DNA of 64,000 nucleotides, from contig NC_026741.1 in the NCBI RefSeq assembly GCF_000210295.1, positions 558,001-622,000 of the forward strand. The letters are read 5' to 3'. The notes under the pieces are model-generated. The model saw only the letters and a list, made by a program, of their open reading frames with translations, was not told where the DNA came from and ran no database searches. Positions within the stretch are counted from its first letter, which is position 1. Each line of letters opens with the position of its first letter. The translations under genes and the position numbers were made by a program. Origin of the DNA: Trypanosoma brucei gambiense DAL972 (lineage: Eukaryota > Euglenozoa > Kinetoplastea > Trypanosomatida > Trypanosomatidae). Of this stretch, positions 19,736 through 30,471 are shown one piece after another.

Positions 19736-22081
19736 ATGATGATGACCGCAACGCGGCGCGCTAAAATTATTACGCATACACTCGGTTTCCCTCGCTTTGG
19801 TGTGCAGCGCGAGCTGAAGGGTGCGTTGGAAAGCTACTGGAGTGGCGCGGTTACGGAGGATAATCTGAGGGAAACGGCGAGAGAAGTGAGATTCCGTCAC
19901 TGGCGGCAACAAATGGAGCGTGGCGTTGACATGATCCCCGTAGGTGACTTCCACTGGTATGATCACGTTCTCAGCACAAGTCTCATGCTCGACAATGTGC
20001 CACCACGGCATCGAACCAGAAACGGTTCCATCAATATCGATACCCTTTTCCGTGTTGCTCGCGGATACACCTCTAGTGGTAAGTCAGTGGATGCATCTGA
20101 AATGACTAAGTGGTTCAACACCAACTACCACTACATCGTGCCGGAGTTTACGTGCCCTACACAAACCTTCAGTTTCGCTTGGAATCAGCTGCTTGAAGAG
20201 GTGGAAGAACTGCTAAGTTTATGGGGGCCTTCAAGAACGAAACCAGTTATTTTGGGCCCCGTTAGTTACGTGTGGTTGGGGAAAGTAAAAGGTTGTGAGT
20301 GGTTTGATCGCCGGTCCCTTCTACCTCGCATTGTGCCGGTATACGCGGAGGTGTTGAGGAAACTTGCCAAGAGCGGGATTCAGTGGGTGCAGTTGGATGA
20401 ACCCGCGCTAGTGTTGGACCTGGAGCAAGAATGGCTGGATGCATTTGAGGCCACATACAAGGAACTGCGCCGACAAGCCGGTAATGTGCCAAAATTGCTG
20501 TTGACAACCTATTTCGATAGCGTCGGTCATAACATGGACGTTATTAACTGCTTAGCGGTGGACGGGCTGCATGTGGATGCCGTTGCGGGTGATGACGATC
20601 TCGTAGAGGTGGAAAAGAGGTTGCCCGCCTCATGGGTGCTTTCCGCTGGTGTTATTGATGGTCGCAATGTGTGGAAAGCAAACCTTCATCAAATCTACGA
20701 GAGGTTGGCAGCCCTTCGTAACGCGGCACCGGCGCGTGCGCTATGGATTGGGACATCTTGCTCCCTTCTGCACTCCCCAATTGACGTAGGCTGTGAAGTG
20801 GGGATGGACGAAGAAATAAGGAACTTACTGGCGTTTGCTCTGCAGAAATGTGATGAGATGAACCTTCTTGCTGACGCTCTAAAAACAGAGGAAGGAGGAA
20901 GCCATTTGGTGGAGTACAGTTCACTCCTGCACCAACGGGAGGTACCCGGCGGTGCGATAAATGAGGAGGCACGAAAGCTTGCATCGGAGCTGAACGCCAA
21001 AGATACCGAACGGTCGCTTCCCTACTCAAAACGTGTTGAAGTGCAGCGAAGCTTAATAAAGCTTCCATTGATTCCGACAACTACGATTGGCTCTTTTCCA
21101 CGCACATCCGAGATACGCAACCAGCGTTTGTCATTCAAAACCGGTCTAGTTGATGAAGCGACATACAAGCAGCAGATGAAAGATAACATTAAACACATAG
21201 TGGCTGAGCAAGAGGCGATCGGCCTGGATGTATTAGTTCATGGTGAACCGGAGCGCAATGACATGGTTGAATATTTCGCGGAACTCCTGAGTGGCTTTGT
21301 TTCTACGGCGAATGGCTGGATTCAAAGTTACGGCTCTCGGTGCGTAAAGCCACCCATCATATACGGTAACGTGAGTCGACCTACTGCAATGACACTGGAG
21401 TGGCTGACGTACGCACAGTCTCTCACACAAAAGCCAGTGAAGGGCATATTAACGGGTCCAGTAACGATCCTTAGCTGGTCGTTTGTCCGAGAAGACCTGC
21501 CAAGAAGGGAAGTTGCACGTCAGGTTGCACTGGCATTACGTGAAGAAGTTGATGACCTTCAGAATGCGGGTATACGTCTGATCCAAGTGGATGAGCCCGC
21601 TCTGCGTGAAGGACTGCCGTTACAAAGAAGAAAGCAGCAGGAGTACCTAAAGTGGGCCACTGAGGTGTTTAAGCTTGTTGTGGCGGTCGCACGACCGGAA
21701 ATACAAATACACACTCATATTTGCTACAGTGAAATACACGATATTGCTGGGGCCATCGCGGCAATGGATGCCGATGTTATTTACTTTGAGGCCACGCGCT
21801 CCGACATGGAACTACTGAGGGTATTTGATTCTTTCACATACCTCAACGGAGTGGGGCTCGGTGTGTATGACGTCCACAGTTCAAATGTTCCCAGTGTGGA
21901 GACGATTGTGCAGCGACTGGAAGCATCTGCTGAGCGGATTCCACTCGAGCGGTTGTGGGTAAATCCTGACTGTGGACTGAAAACACGCGGGTGGAAGGAG
22001 ACGGGGGTGGCGTTACGTAACATGGTGGAAGCGACTAGGCAGTTCCGTGAACGAGTGAAGCGGCACTTTACTGTGCACTAG
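19736..22081 (+). CDS. metE: cobalamin-independent methionine synthase (MetE)
   Basis: A 781-residue enzyme that transfers a methyl group from 5-methyltetrahydropteroyl-polyglutamate to homocysteine, making methionine without vitamin B12. It has the two-barrel MetE architecture with a DEPAL motif in each half. The zinc ligands are all present with exactly the spacing known for E. coli MetE: H661 and C663 (HTHICYSE), E685 (VIYFEATRS) and C746 (NPDCGLKTR). The catalytic histidine corresponds to H714 (VYDVHSSN). Three consecutive ATGs (19736, 19739, 19742) begin the frame, and the first follows the AG at 19673-19674 with no earlier ATG. No targeting signal is evident, so it is probably cytosolic. 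Confidence 0.96.
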   Translation: MMMTATRRAKIITHTLGFPRFGVQRELKGALESYWSGAVTEDNLRETAREVRFRHWRQQMERGVDMIPVGDFHWYDHVLSTSLMLDNVPPRHRTRNGSINIDTLFRVARGYTSSGKSVDASEMTKWFNTNYHYIVPEFTCPTQTFSFAWNQLLEEVEELLSLWGPSRTKPVILGPVSYVWLGKVKGCEWFDRRSLLPRIVPVYAEVLRKLAKSGIQWVQLDEPALVLDLEQEWLDAFEATYKELRRQAGNVPKLLLTTYFDSVGHNMDVINCLAVDGLHVDAVAGDDDLVEVEKRLPASWVLSAGVIDGRNVWKANLHQIYERLAALRNAAPARALWIGTSCSLLHSPIDVGCEVGMDEEIRNLLAFALQKCDEMNLLADALKTEEGGSHLVEYSSLLHQREVPGGAINEEARKLASELNAKDTERSLPYSKRVEVQRSLIKLPLIPTTTIGSFPRTSEIRNQRLSFKTGLVDEATYKQQMKDNIKHIVAEQEAIGLDVLVHGEPERNDMVEYFAELLSGFVSTANGWIQSYGSRCVKPPIIYGNVSRPTAMTLEWLTYAQSLTQKPVKGILTGPVTILSWSFVREDLPRREVARQVALALREEVDDLQNAGIRLIQVDEPALREGLPLQRRKQQEYLKWATEVFKLVVAVARPEIQIHTHICYSEIHDIAGAIAAMDADVIYFEATRSDMELLRVFDSFTYLNGVGLGVYDVHSSNVPSVETIVQRLEASAERIPLERLWVNPDCGLKTRGWKETGVALRNMVEATRQFRERVKRHFTVH

Positions 22082-23019
22082 CGTTTAAGGTAACTGTGCG
22101 GTCAACCACGCCGACACTTAAAGGAATATCCGCGCTGCTTCGTGTCGTTCATGTTTCGCCACAGCAGATGACTTTAGACCGGCATCAGTATCCATGGAAG
22201 TGCAAAATTGGAGTCACAAGCCCTTCTTGGGAACCTACAATTGCCAACAGCGGCACCCCGTCGACAAACCATTACTTGCCGGCCCCGTTAACTAATGGAA
22301 AAAAGCTCTGCTAGACGAAGTCGTTAAAACCTTTTTCTTTTTTTTTTTTCCTTCCCCCCCCCCATGACCTTCTCTTCGTGTGATGCCTTGTATGGTTTGC
22401 GAAACGCATTCTCGTATTGCGTATGCGGGCTCAATGATATTAAGATAAACCTGTGTCCCATAACGGCCAAATTCCTTAAATTTGTTAACTAGTGTGTGGT
22501 GGCCTCAAGAACTATGCGATGTATCGTGAAGAGTAGCGAAATGGAGACTCACTCCGGAAGTATTGTGAAACTGTGCGAAGCCGTTAGTTGTCGTCTGTTC
22601 ATCAATGTTTCGATCTGGAGTTTAGTAATATGGAATTCATGAGGTGTGGTGGGGAACATGAAAGGGGGGAGAGTCATCTAGGCGACACCGATACTCTACC
22701 CAGTGTATATTATTTCTCTTATCCGTCTTTGTTACCCCGCGAAATTCACACTAACCCTCCATCACTCACTCTCCGTGATTAATCTCCTTCGTGTTAGACA
22801 TTGTTATTGTGATTGCTATCGCTGGCATCTCCCTTACAAACTCTCACTTGCTTTCCTCCGTCGCCATTTTTTCTTGCATTTTTTTTTTTGCGTAGCGTGT
22901 TGTGCATTGCTGCGTGTACAGGCACCGGTAGCACCAAAGTCCAAATTGGACCTGAAACGCATAACGCATCTGGATATATATATATATATATATATTAACT
23001 CATTTTAAATTTTTAGAAA
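22082..23019 (+). other. intergenic region
   Basis: No supported gene. A T-run and C-run occur at 22339-22363. A strong T tract (22866-22890) is followed by AG at 22894-22895, after which the first ATG is 23020. A (TA)n run lies in the presumed 5' UTR, and a second possible acceptor (TTTTAG, 23011-23016) sits three bases before the ATG. Confidence 0.5.
22974..22995 (+). repeat. (AT)n microsatellite
   Basis: Eleven AT units in the 5' UTR/acceptor region of the MYCBPAP-like gene. Confidence 0.9.
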
Positions 23020-25524
23020 ATGGCTCACCCGGTGCCACCGGTTAACCCATATGACCCGCGAGATCTTCAATCCAAGGCGCTGCAGCGTTGGGAGGAACAG
23101 CAGCGGGTGTGGGCTAATATGGAAAAAAATATCAGGCGTCGTGTGCCTGGAAAAGGCCGGGCAGCGCAACTTGGTGGAAGGAATATGGAGTTTGCGATGT
23201 ACAAGAAGCGGTTAAACATTGAAAAGCAGTTTCTTCTAGAAGGCGCAGTACCACCACCGGAGTTGGGGGGTCATAATTTGTGGGAAAGCACATTACGCAT
23301 ACATCCTGGGGAAAATGCAGTGCGATATGTTCGGATGGACAAGACGGAATACCCATATCCATTGTACTGTAAAGTGGCGGATAACAGACGAAATGATGCG
23401 GATAATCAAACAAACATGCGCATTGTGCATCCGAAAGAAAGACAGCTAGGTGTCGTGAAGGAGCAGCCACAGCAGCCGAAATCAAAGGATGAATCAATTT
23501 CCATTATATTTCCCGGTAAAGAGTACTACAGCAAGCAGGTGGCAAGGAATATATCAGCGATTGAACGGCAGATGCCTCACTTCCTTGTGCCAAGAGCATA
23601 CTTAGAAGTTTGTGGAAAGCCGCCACCGTGGACCTTTAATACCGAAGAAGCTGCAGCAGCCAAGAAGCGTGCCCCGCCCGTTGCTTACCACCCACCTCCG
23701 GCTAGCCTCTCCGTAACTGTGTCCCGCACATTCTCACAACAGTGTGGTAGTCAAAAAAAATGTTCATCCCTCGGTGAAGATGACGCAGCCATGGCAGTGA
23801 CCCGGCCCGATGTCAATAGTTGCACCGTTGACATCACCGAGGAAGCCGTGGGTGGTCCCTCCCTCGTCATATCCACAACCCGCATTTTATTTTTTGCGGA
23901 GCCCGGAGAGCTTTCCCATGGCTCAGTGAAAATCAAAAACAACGGCACTACGACCGTTTACTACACATGGGCTCCTATTCAGCCAGTCACAGAGTTGGAT
24001 GACGCCATTACTGGGAATGAGACTAGAGATGAAGAGAGCGGCGGGGACGACGGGGAAAATTCTGGAACTAAAAACGAGCGCTCGCAAACTGAATCCGATG
24101 AAGGAGGAGCCACATCTGCCAGAACGAGCTGTGATACTGTGCAAGTGACAGCGGTCCCGCAATGGCGAAGTAAAGAGAGAGGGGAAGAAAGAGGCATTCG
24201 CGTGGATGGTGAAGCCGTGGATCAGCAAACACCACGCGGAGAGGCAAAATTGTCGCTTCGTGCGCTAGCAACAAAATCCAAAGAGTCAAAAACCTTCTTT
24301 TACCTCTCTGCTCCCCTAGACGGCGTCATACTTCCGGATGATGAAATCATTTTTCCTTTTTCCGTTAGGGCTGCCTTCGCTGGACGCTTCACGCGTCACT
24401 ATGAGCTTCTTATGTTTCCTACTATGTCGCGACCCCTCGTCGTGGAACTATGTGCGTTTATCCGTTCTCCCATGCCCACGTTGAATGCACTGTCGGACCC
24501 TGTCGGCGAGGCCATCGACGCGAGAGAAGGAGTAAACATGCAACGTCAACTGCTTAACACTTTGGTTGCGAGGGAAAGTATGTACGACGCGTCAGAGATT
24601 GCTAAGGCGACCAAGGCGTGTATAGCTGCTTCACAGGCGGAAGAAGAGGCGAGAGAGGCAGAAATAACCAGGTGGCGGCTGGCTTGGAATGACTCGACGT
24701 ACATGGCACTGCGCGTGCCGTTCAACCGAGACATTTACCAACGGTTAAATGCGATGTACGGAAACATTATGCGGACGATGGATGAGTGCGGGAGACCATT
24801 GCAACACAGAGAGTGGAATGGTTCTGTCCAGACTCTTCAGACGAAAATCTGCGGAGTTCGCGATGCTGTGTGTAGGAATACCTTGCGTGAAGCTTTTAAT
24901 TGCCTCTTACGCGCTTCAGTGGTTTGCGAGCAGGAGCGCGAACCTCTTGGCCTTTTGCTTCGTCGGGCTGCGGGAGTTACCGCCTTTTCAGTACTCGCTC
25001 ACCGTGTCGAACAACTGGATGACTCCATCAGTTATGCACTTGGCATCCGATCGCGTCCAGTGCCCTTACAGTCCACTGTCCTGCCAGTGATAGCCATGAA
25101 TCAGAAGTCAATCAACAACACCAACAACCAAGGTGCTTTATCTGGGCGGGCTAACGCACGGCAGGGAAGCAGGGCAAGAAGCGGCTTTACCATACAAGAC
25201 AATAGTGCCGTGCTTTCAGTGCTCACAGAAGAGCAAGCAAATGAAGCGGAAGCTGCCTCGCAAGAAGCTGCCATTGAACCCTCCGTACAGGAAGAGTACA
25301 GAGCGCGTTTGTTCACTGGAATGCGACGACTTGTTGGGGACGCAGTGGAGCAGCTCTGTGCCATATTAGACGCCTCCCGCAACTCCATCGAGGCGGCATG
25401 CGACCTTCCTCTCATGGGTATTACCGTTTGCACGCGAGCACAAGATGTACGCATCATTCAATGCGCCGAAGATTTGGAAGTGGATACGGCTGTCGAGGCT
25501 ATTGTGCCGAAGAAGAGGAAGTAG
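23020..25524 (+). CDS. MYCBPAP-like axonemal protein
   Basis: An 834-residue protein resembling the MYCBP-associated protein family, which in other eukaryotes is a ciliary/central-apparatus component. The N-terminus has the short conserved blocks NPYDPRDLQSKALQRWEEQQ and, at about 75-120, GGHNLWESTLRIHPGENAVR. Residues ~285-325 (ISTTRILFFAEPGELSHGSV, then a KIKNNGTTTVYYTW strand) resemble an ASH/MSP-type beta-sandwich; the fold resumes near 425-490 after an acidic insertion. The C-terminal 300 residues are helical and include a conserved-looking WRLAWNDSTYMALRVPF block. The final residues KKRK are basic. It presumably works in the flagellar axoneme, but that is inferred from the family. Confidence 0.75.
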   Translation: MAHPVPPVNPYDPRDLQSKALQRWEEQQRVWANMEKNIRRRVPGKGRAAQLGGRNMEFAMYKKRLNIEKQFLLEGAVPPPELGGHNLWESTLRIHPGENAVRYVRMDKTEYPYPLYCKVADNRRNDADNQTNMRIVHPKERQLGVVKEQPQQPKSKDESISIIFPGKEYYSKQVARNISAIERQMPHFLVPRAYLEVCGKPPPWTFNTEEAAAAKKRAPPVAYHPPPASLSVTVSRTFSQQCGSQKKCSSLGEDDAAMAVTRPDVNSCTVDITEEAVGGPSLVISTTRILFFAEPGELSHGSVKIKNNGTTTVYYTWAPIQPVTELDDAITGNETRDEESGGDDGENSGTKNERSQTESDEGGATSARTSCDTVQVTAVPQWRSKERGEERGIRVDGEAVDQQTPRGEAKLSLRALATKSKESKTFFYLSAPLDGVILPDDEIIFPFSVRAAFAGRFTRHYELLMFPTMSRPLVVELCAFIRSPMPTLNALSDPVGEAIDAREGVNMQRQLLNTLVARESMYDASEIAKATKACIAASQAEEEAREAEITRWRLAWNDSTYMALRVPFNRDIYQRLNAMYGNIMRTMDECGRPLQHREWNGSVQTLQTKICGVRDAVCRNTLREAFNCLLRASVVCEQEREPLGLLLRRAAGVTAFSVLAHRVEQLDDSISYALGIRSRPVPLQSTVLPVIAMNQKSINNTNNQGALSGRANARQGSRARSGFTIQDNSAVLSVLTEEQANEAEAASQEAAIEPSVQEEYRARLFTGMRRLVGDAVEQLCAILDASRNSIEAACDLPLMGITVCTRAQDVRIIQCAEDLEVDTAVEAIVPKKRK

Positions 25525-26424
25525 CAAACAACCATATGTGTAAGGGAAAAAGAAAGTTATACAGTTGTGTGGCGTGGTGCGCGCGAGAGGATAAAGAAAT
25601 GATGTTACGGAAAGTGAAACTGATAGCATGGTCCGCTTCAAGTCATGATACAATGAGATGCATCGTAACGAGTGCTATCGCGGATGTAAAGGTGTGTCGC
25701 TGTCACTTGATGGAAGTGAGCCAGCAAAGAAGAGAGTAAAGGTAGAAAAGACGTCGGTGAGGGGGGAAAAAAAAAGAAGAGGAATACATATGTCATATGA
25801 ATTCAATCAAAGAGAGGGAGTGTAAAACACTTCCGCTACTGGGAAGAAACGAGAAACAAAGAAAATCTTTAAAAAATAAAGAAGACGATGCTGGAAAGGT
25901 AGTGTTGTTTTGCCAGTTCATTAAAGACACAACTCCGTCCACTCTTATGATTGCGTGGCGAGGAATGAAGTGAAATGTGCTGAAATATCCGGCAAATAAA
26001 AAAGTTAAAAGCCGCTGGTACCATGGTGGATGTATGACAATAGACAAAAGAAAACAGAGTTCATAACGTACGGTAAGCTGGCCAACGCTGTTTTGACATT
26101 TTGACGGGAATATCGCTTTTGTTGAACATATGCAGACCCTCCATTTCCTCTCTCATCCTTGTCTTTTGTTAACCTCTTCCAACATACTTACACGACATAT
26201 CTTTGTGTGAAAAAAATAATTAATTAATTAATTAAACAAAACGGAAAGTTTGTCAAGGGGTGAGTGAAGTGAGTAAGCAGAGAAACGAAAGGGGAAATAT
26301 ATTAAAGAAGAAAATTAGGAAGCTCTGTATCCTTTCAAAAGAGGTCACTACAAGAGCTAAACCACTTTTTTAGATAAAATAACTAGAAGAACACATTTAG
26401 GTAGAGCAGACCATTTACACAGTC
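25525..26424 (+). other. intergenic region
   Basis: No supported gene. A CT-rich tract at about 26140-26200 and a (TAAT)n run precede the AG near 26246-26247. No ATG lies between that AG and the kinesin start at 26425, so that start is the first usable one. Confidence 0.5.
26217..26235 (+). repeat. (TAAT)n microsatellite
   Basis: Four and three-quarter copies of TAAT directly after the polypyrimidine tract of the kinesin gene. Confidence 0.9.
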
Positions 26425-28677
26425 ATGCGGACAAATGAAGAAAGAGATGATAAGGGAGGGTTCATTGCGGAGCCAAAGCTGCTAGCGGGTCCCGCACAAA
26501 AAAAAGGCGCCCCATCCCCCGCAAAGAAGCGGGCAACGAGTCCTTTCAAGACAGTACCCAACCACCTTAACCCTAACAAACAGCATGGTGACTCAATGAA
26601 CGGGCACAACACTTCAATGGAGAACGCGGACGAAAACTCTGCGGCATTCCGCTCGCGGGCAACGGAGATTATGAGGTTCAGAGTGTATGCCCGAGTCCGT
26701 CCTTTTATCCCTGAAGAGCTTGCGGATATGGAAGGACAGGAGCGGCGGTCTGTTGTGGAAATGACGGAAAACAAAACAGTCATATTAGACCCTAAGGATG
26801 GATGGGCACCTAAGGCACAATTCGAATTCGATGCCAGTCTGTGGTCCATCCCCCCTGAGCATCGTATCGTGCATACTTTTAATGACACAAGACACAGCAC
26901 CTACGCTACGCAAAGAAATGTGTATGATGTCATTGCTAAGGACCTTGTGCCCCATGTGTTTGACGGATTCAACAGTTGTGTCCTCACGTACGGATTGACA
27001 GGAAGTGGTAAAACGTACACAATGATGGGCAAATACGACCCGAGAGCTACATGTGGTGGGGATGGAGAGGAAGGCATCATTCCACGTGTATCGAATGATC
27101 TATTTACCATCCTTGACAAAAAGAGAAAGGAAGAAGAAAAGCCAAACATTCGCTTCCGCATTGAAGTTACTTTCGTGGAGATTTATATGGAGCGTGTACG
27201 TGACCTCCTCGACCCTGCGCTTAAGAACTCCAAAGGAAGTGAGAAGTTGCAGGACGCCCGTATTCGTCAGGATCCCTACAGTGGACCCTTCGTGGAGGGT
27301 GTAACGAAGTATCAGGCTGAGAACTGGGCTCAGTGTTGTTTACTGCTAGAGCGCGGCTCAACACATCGTACCACATGTGCAACTGCGGTTCACAACCAGT
27401 CTAGCCGCAGTCACGCTATTTTCCAACTGACGGTAATTCAGGAAGAAACGATCCCTGCAAAGGACCGCTACTCACGCCCGACAGTTCGCTGCCAGGCGGG
27501 TCGCATTAACCTTGTCGATCTTGCTGGTTCTGAACGTGGTGGTTTTCAGGATTATGTGAAGGAGTCAGCGGCTATTAACACTTCCCTGTTGGCGCTGCGT
27601 CGAGTTATTGACAACCTCACGGAGCGGCAGAACGTGTTGATGGAACAAGCAAAGGCTGAAGTGACAGGCGGTTACTTCCAGGAGCGTACTTTGCCCCAGG
27701 TGCCCTTTCGAGATAGTGTTCTCACGTGGCTACTGAGTGACAGTATTGGTGGGAATGCTCGTACAACAATGGTGGCTACGTTGAGCCCGCTTGCAAAGAA
27801 CTATGGTGACACGCTTGCAACGCTTCAGTGGAGTAGTAAGGCGCGTAACCTTGTGACGCTGGTAAAGGTGAATGATGCCCAAACAACAGTAACAGACGGT
27901 ATGACAAGTAAGGCTGGTGAGCTTCACAATGCTGTACGCATTCAACGACAAAACATGGACACACTCCTTGAGTCGCTAAGGTCGAAACAAGCCATCGCTG
28001 AGAACTTGGAGAAGGAAATGGGTAGCATGACACGTCAGATGACGTCAATCGATACGGAAACGAACAAAATGATCCGGAAGCGGCAGGCGGTTACAGTGCA
28101 GCGAACCCTGTTGCGCAAAGTCTGGGCGAAGCAAATAAAAACATTGGAAGAGCGCCTCCAAGCATCACAGAAACGGTTGGCTCAGAAAAACGCTACGGTG
28201 GCGAACTCAAACCGGCAACGTGATGATGCGCTAGAAAGGGAAAACGCAGTGAAGCGAAAACTACAAAACTTGAAGGCAAGAGAAGAGGAGCTGCATAAAC
28301 TAGTCGCAAAGAACGATGCCACGGATGAGGCCTTTCGGGAGGAACTTGCGAGTGCGGAACTAAGATACCAAACGGAAATGGAAGCTGCGGGTGCAGATAA
28401 TGTTGTGAGCAGGCTCACCGAGTCCATAGAGAACAGGACCCGAATGGAGCGAAGAAAGCTTGACGATTTAAGGGAGAAAGTGAAGGCGGCGGAGCGGAAG
28501 GCGATATCTATGGAAGCAAAAGTAAATGAAAGTAAGCAAGAGGAGTGGAAGGAGCAGGTGAGGCGTGATGGAGAGGAAGTGGTACAACTTCGGAGCAAAT
28601 TAGGTGAGTTGCAGGCACGTTGGGATGCCGTTCGAGAGGAAAACGACACTCTGAAGGCGATGGTGAAGAGAAAGTAG
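26425..28677 (+). CDS. kinesin motor protein, N-terminal motor
   Basis: A 750-residue kinesin. An 80-residue basic, Pro/Ala-rich extension precedes the motor domain (about 84-482). The P-loop is GLTGSGKTYT (190-199), with Leu where GQTGSGKT is usual. Switch I is NQSSRSH (324-330) and switch II DLAGSER (365-371). The final motor segment ends with SSKARNLV (470-477). Residues ~500-750 are a long coiled coil, suggesting a dimeric plus-end-type motor. There is no obvious cargo-binding globular tail. The motor also carries an insertion (VLMEQAKAEVTGGYFQERTL, about 404-423) after the IDNLTERQ segment. The subfamily is not assigned; kinetoplastids have many divergent kinesins. Confidence 0.93.
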   Translation: MRTNEERDDKGGFIAEPKLLAGPAQKKGAPSPAKKRATSPFKTVPNHLNPNKQHGDSMNGHNTSMENADENSAAFRSRATEIMRFRVYARVRPFIPEELADMEGQERRSVVEMTENKTVILDPKDGWAPKAQFEFDASLWSIPPEHRIVHTFNDTRHSTYATQRNVYDVIAKDLVPHVFDGFNSCVLTYGLTGSGKTYTMMGKYDPRATCGGDGEEGIIPRVSNDLFTILDKKRKEEEKPNIRFRIEVTFVEIYMERVRDLLDPALKNSKGSEKLQDARIRQDPYSGPFVEGVTKYQAENWAQCCLLLERGSTHRTTCATAVHNQSSRSHAIFQLTVIQEETIPAKDRYSRPTVRCQAGRINLVDLAGSERGGFQDYVKESAAINTSLLALRRVIDNLTERQNVLMEQAKAEVTGGYFQERTLPQVPFRDSVLTWLLSDSIGGNARTTMVATLSPLAKNYGDTLATLQWSSKARNLVTLVKVNDAQTTVTDGMTSKAGELHNAVRIQRQNMDTLLESLRSKQAIAENLEKEMGSMTRQMTSIDTETNKMIRKRQAVTVQRTLLRKVWAKQIKTLEERLQASQKRLAQKNATVANSNRQRDDALERENAVKRKLQNLKAREEELHKLVAKNDATDEAFREELASAELRYQTEMEAAGADNVVSRLTESIENRTRMERRKLDDLREKVKAAERKAISMEAKVNESKQEEWKEQVRRDGEEVVQLRSKLGELQARWDAVREENDTLKAMVKRK

Positions 28678-28871
28678 TGGGCATATGCATGAAACACTGG
28701 AAGTGCAAGGACGAAAAAAAAAAAAGGAAGGAAAAAAGAAAAAAAATAGAAAAGGAAAAGGAAAAGGAATACTTATGGTGGAGTTGCCACAAATGATACA
28801 AACATCTATCGGCGGACACGTGACAAAGAGGAAAGGTGTATGCACTATGGAGTATTCGGAAGGGGAAATGC

Positions 28872-28898
28872 GTATATATATGTATGTATATATATATA
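28872..28898 (+). repeat. (TA)n repeat, imperfect
   Basis: TA dinucleotides interrupted by two TG units in the purine-rich kinesin 3' flank. Confidence 0.8.
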
Positions 28899-29622
28899 CG
28901 CATTCAGAGGGAAAGAATGAAAAAGATAGGGAGAAGTGCTTGAGCACCAGTCATGTCGGCTACGAAAGTGGAGAGTTGAGAAAAAAAAAAAAAAGAAAAA
29001 GGTCCCAGGGCTTTTGGAGAGGGGCCAACAATAAAAGAGGGTAGAACGTAGGGAACAGGCGGGTGCCGCGCTCAGAACGAAGCTGCAAGTAGAAATACTT
29101 GAAAAAGAAAAGATGAAAGCGAGGGAGAGAGAGGGGAGGTTAACGAAAAAAAAAAAAAGATACATTCGTGGAGGAAGGAAAGGAAAAACGCTGAAACCAC
29201 GACATGAGATATCTCTCAGGTGTAAAGAAGGGAGGGAGGAATGGGAGTGCACTGCTTCCGGTTTCTCTTTTTTTTTTTTTATTTTTCTCCCTCCTTCTCT
29301 TATTCCTTCTTAAACGGGCCCGCCACCTGTGCATTTACTGCTTTAACATTCATTTATTCCTCACCTCCGTGGACGCGTTTCGCGTGATGGGCACATCAAA
29401 CATGAGGGCACAGCTTCTTTTTTTTTTTTGATTCTGTTATTATTATTGTTATTTGGCTATGATAGACGATTACTTTCTGCTGATACACATCCCTTCTATT
29501 TTTCCTTATTCCTCCTGATTCCTCCCCTTTCTGCCCGCATGCATATGCATGTGCTTGTAAGCGTGACCAAAGGTAATGTGAGGCGAAGTCCTGTTGTACA
29601 TTTTTATATGTAGATAAATAAT

Positions 29623-29646
29623 TATATATATATATATATATATATA
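29623..29646 (+). repeat. (TA)n microsatellite
   Basis: Twelve TA units in the gene-free region between the kinesin and E1 genes. Confidence 0.9.
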
Positions 29647-30010
29647 CGCACACACATCCGTTGTAAACACATAGAATGAGTTCGAAACGACAGGAAAAAA
29701 GAGAATAAAAGGAAAGCTCGTGTAAACAAGTGCGCATGGATGAGTGTGAATGTGGCCTATCGTCTCTTCGTTTATTTTATTTTATTTTCTTCACTTATTA
29801 TGATTCAAACCTTCTCTTATATCAAGCGGCAAGAAGGTATGATAATATTCCGTTCTTTCGCATTTCCCCCACTTCGAGGATCGTCCCCGTATATCCTCTC
29901 AATTTCCTTTTGTTTTCTTTGTGTGGTCATTCAATTCATTTCGTTCATATTTTTTTATTTTTCGCATGGACCAGCACGTGTGGTGAAGAGCGCTTTTCGA
30001 AGTGTTTCTT

Positions 30011-30030
30011 TGTGTGTGTGTGTGTGTGTG
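30011..30030 (+). repeat. (TG)n microsatellite
   Basis: Ten TG units at the end of a pyrimidine-rich block. Confidence 0.9.
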
Positions 30031-30438
30031 TTTGGATTTCGCACCGTGACGACCAGCGGAAGGTTTGAATGAATGAATGGAAGGATCAACTGAAAAAGAT
30101 GATGATGATGATAATAATTATAATTATAATTATATATATATATAGGGAAACAAGTAACGGAAACGTGCGTGAAGGGAAAGGGAAAGGATATTCTTTTTAA
30201 AAAATAAAAGATAGCAGTAATGTTGATATGAAGAAGAAGAAGAAAAAGAAAAAGATAGAATGAAGGAAATGGAAAGATATGCCCACTCTAACGCGTGTTT
30301 CTGAGGTGTTGGAACTACACGCGCGCGGACAAAATAAAAGAGAGGTAATGATCCACAACGAAGGAATATTAGTAGTGAAAAGTTATTACCACCACTGTAG
30401 TTCGTACATCAACACAAAGCGGCTTAGCATGTATTGCA

Positions 30439-30445
<7 letters not shown>

Positions 30446-30471
<26 letters not shown>
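30446..30471 (+). repeat. (AT)n microsatellite
   Basis: Thirteen AT units immediately before the second pyrimidine-rich block of the gap. Confidence 0.9.
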
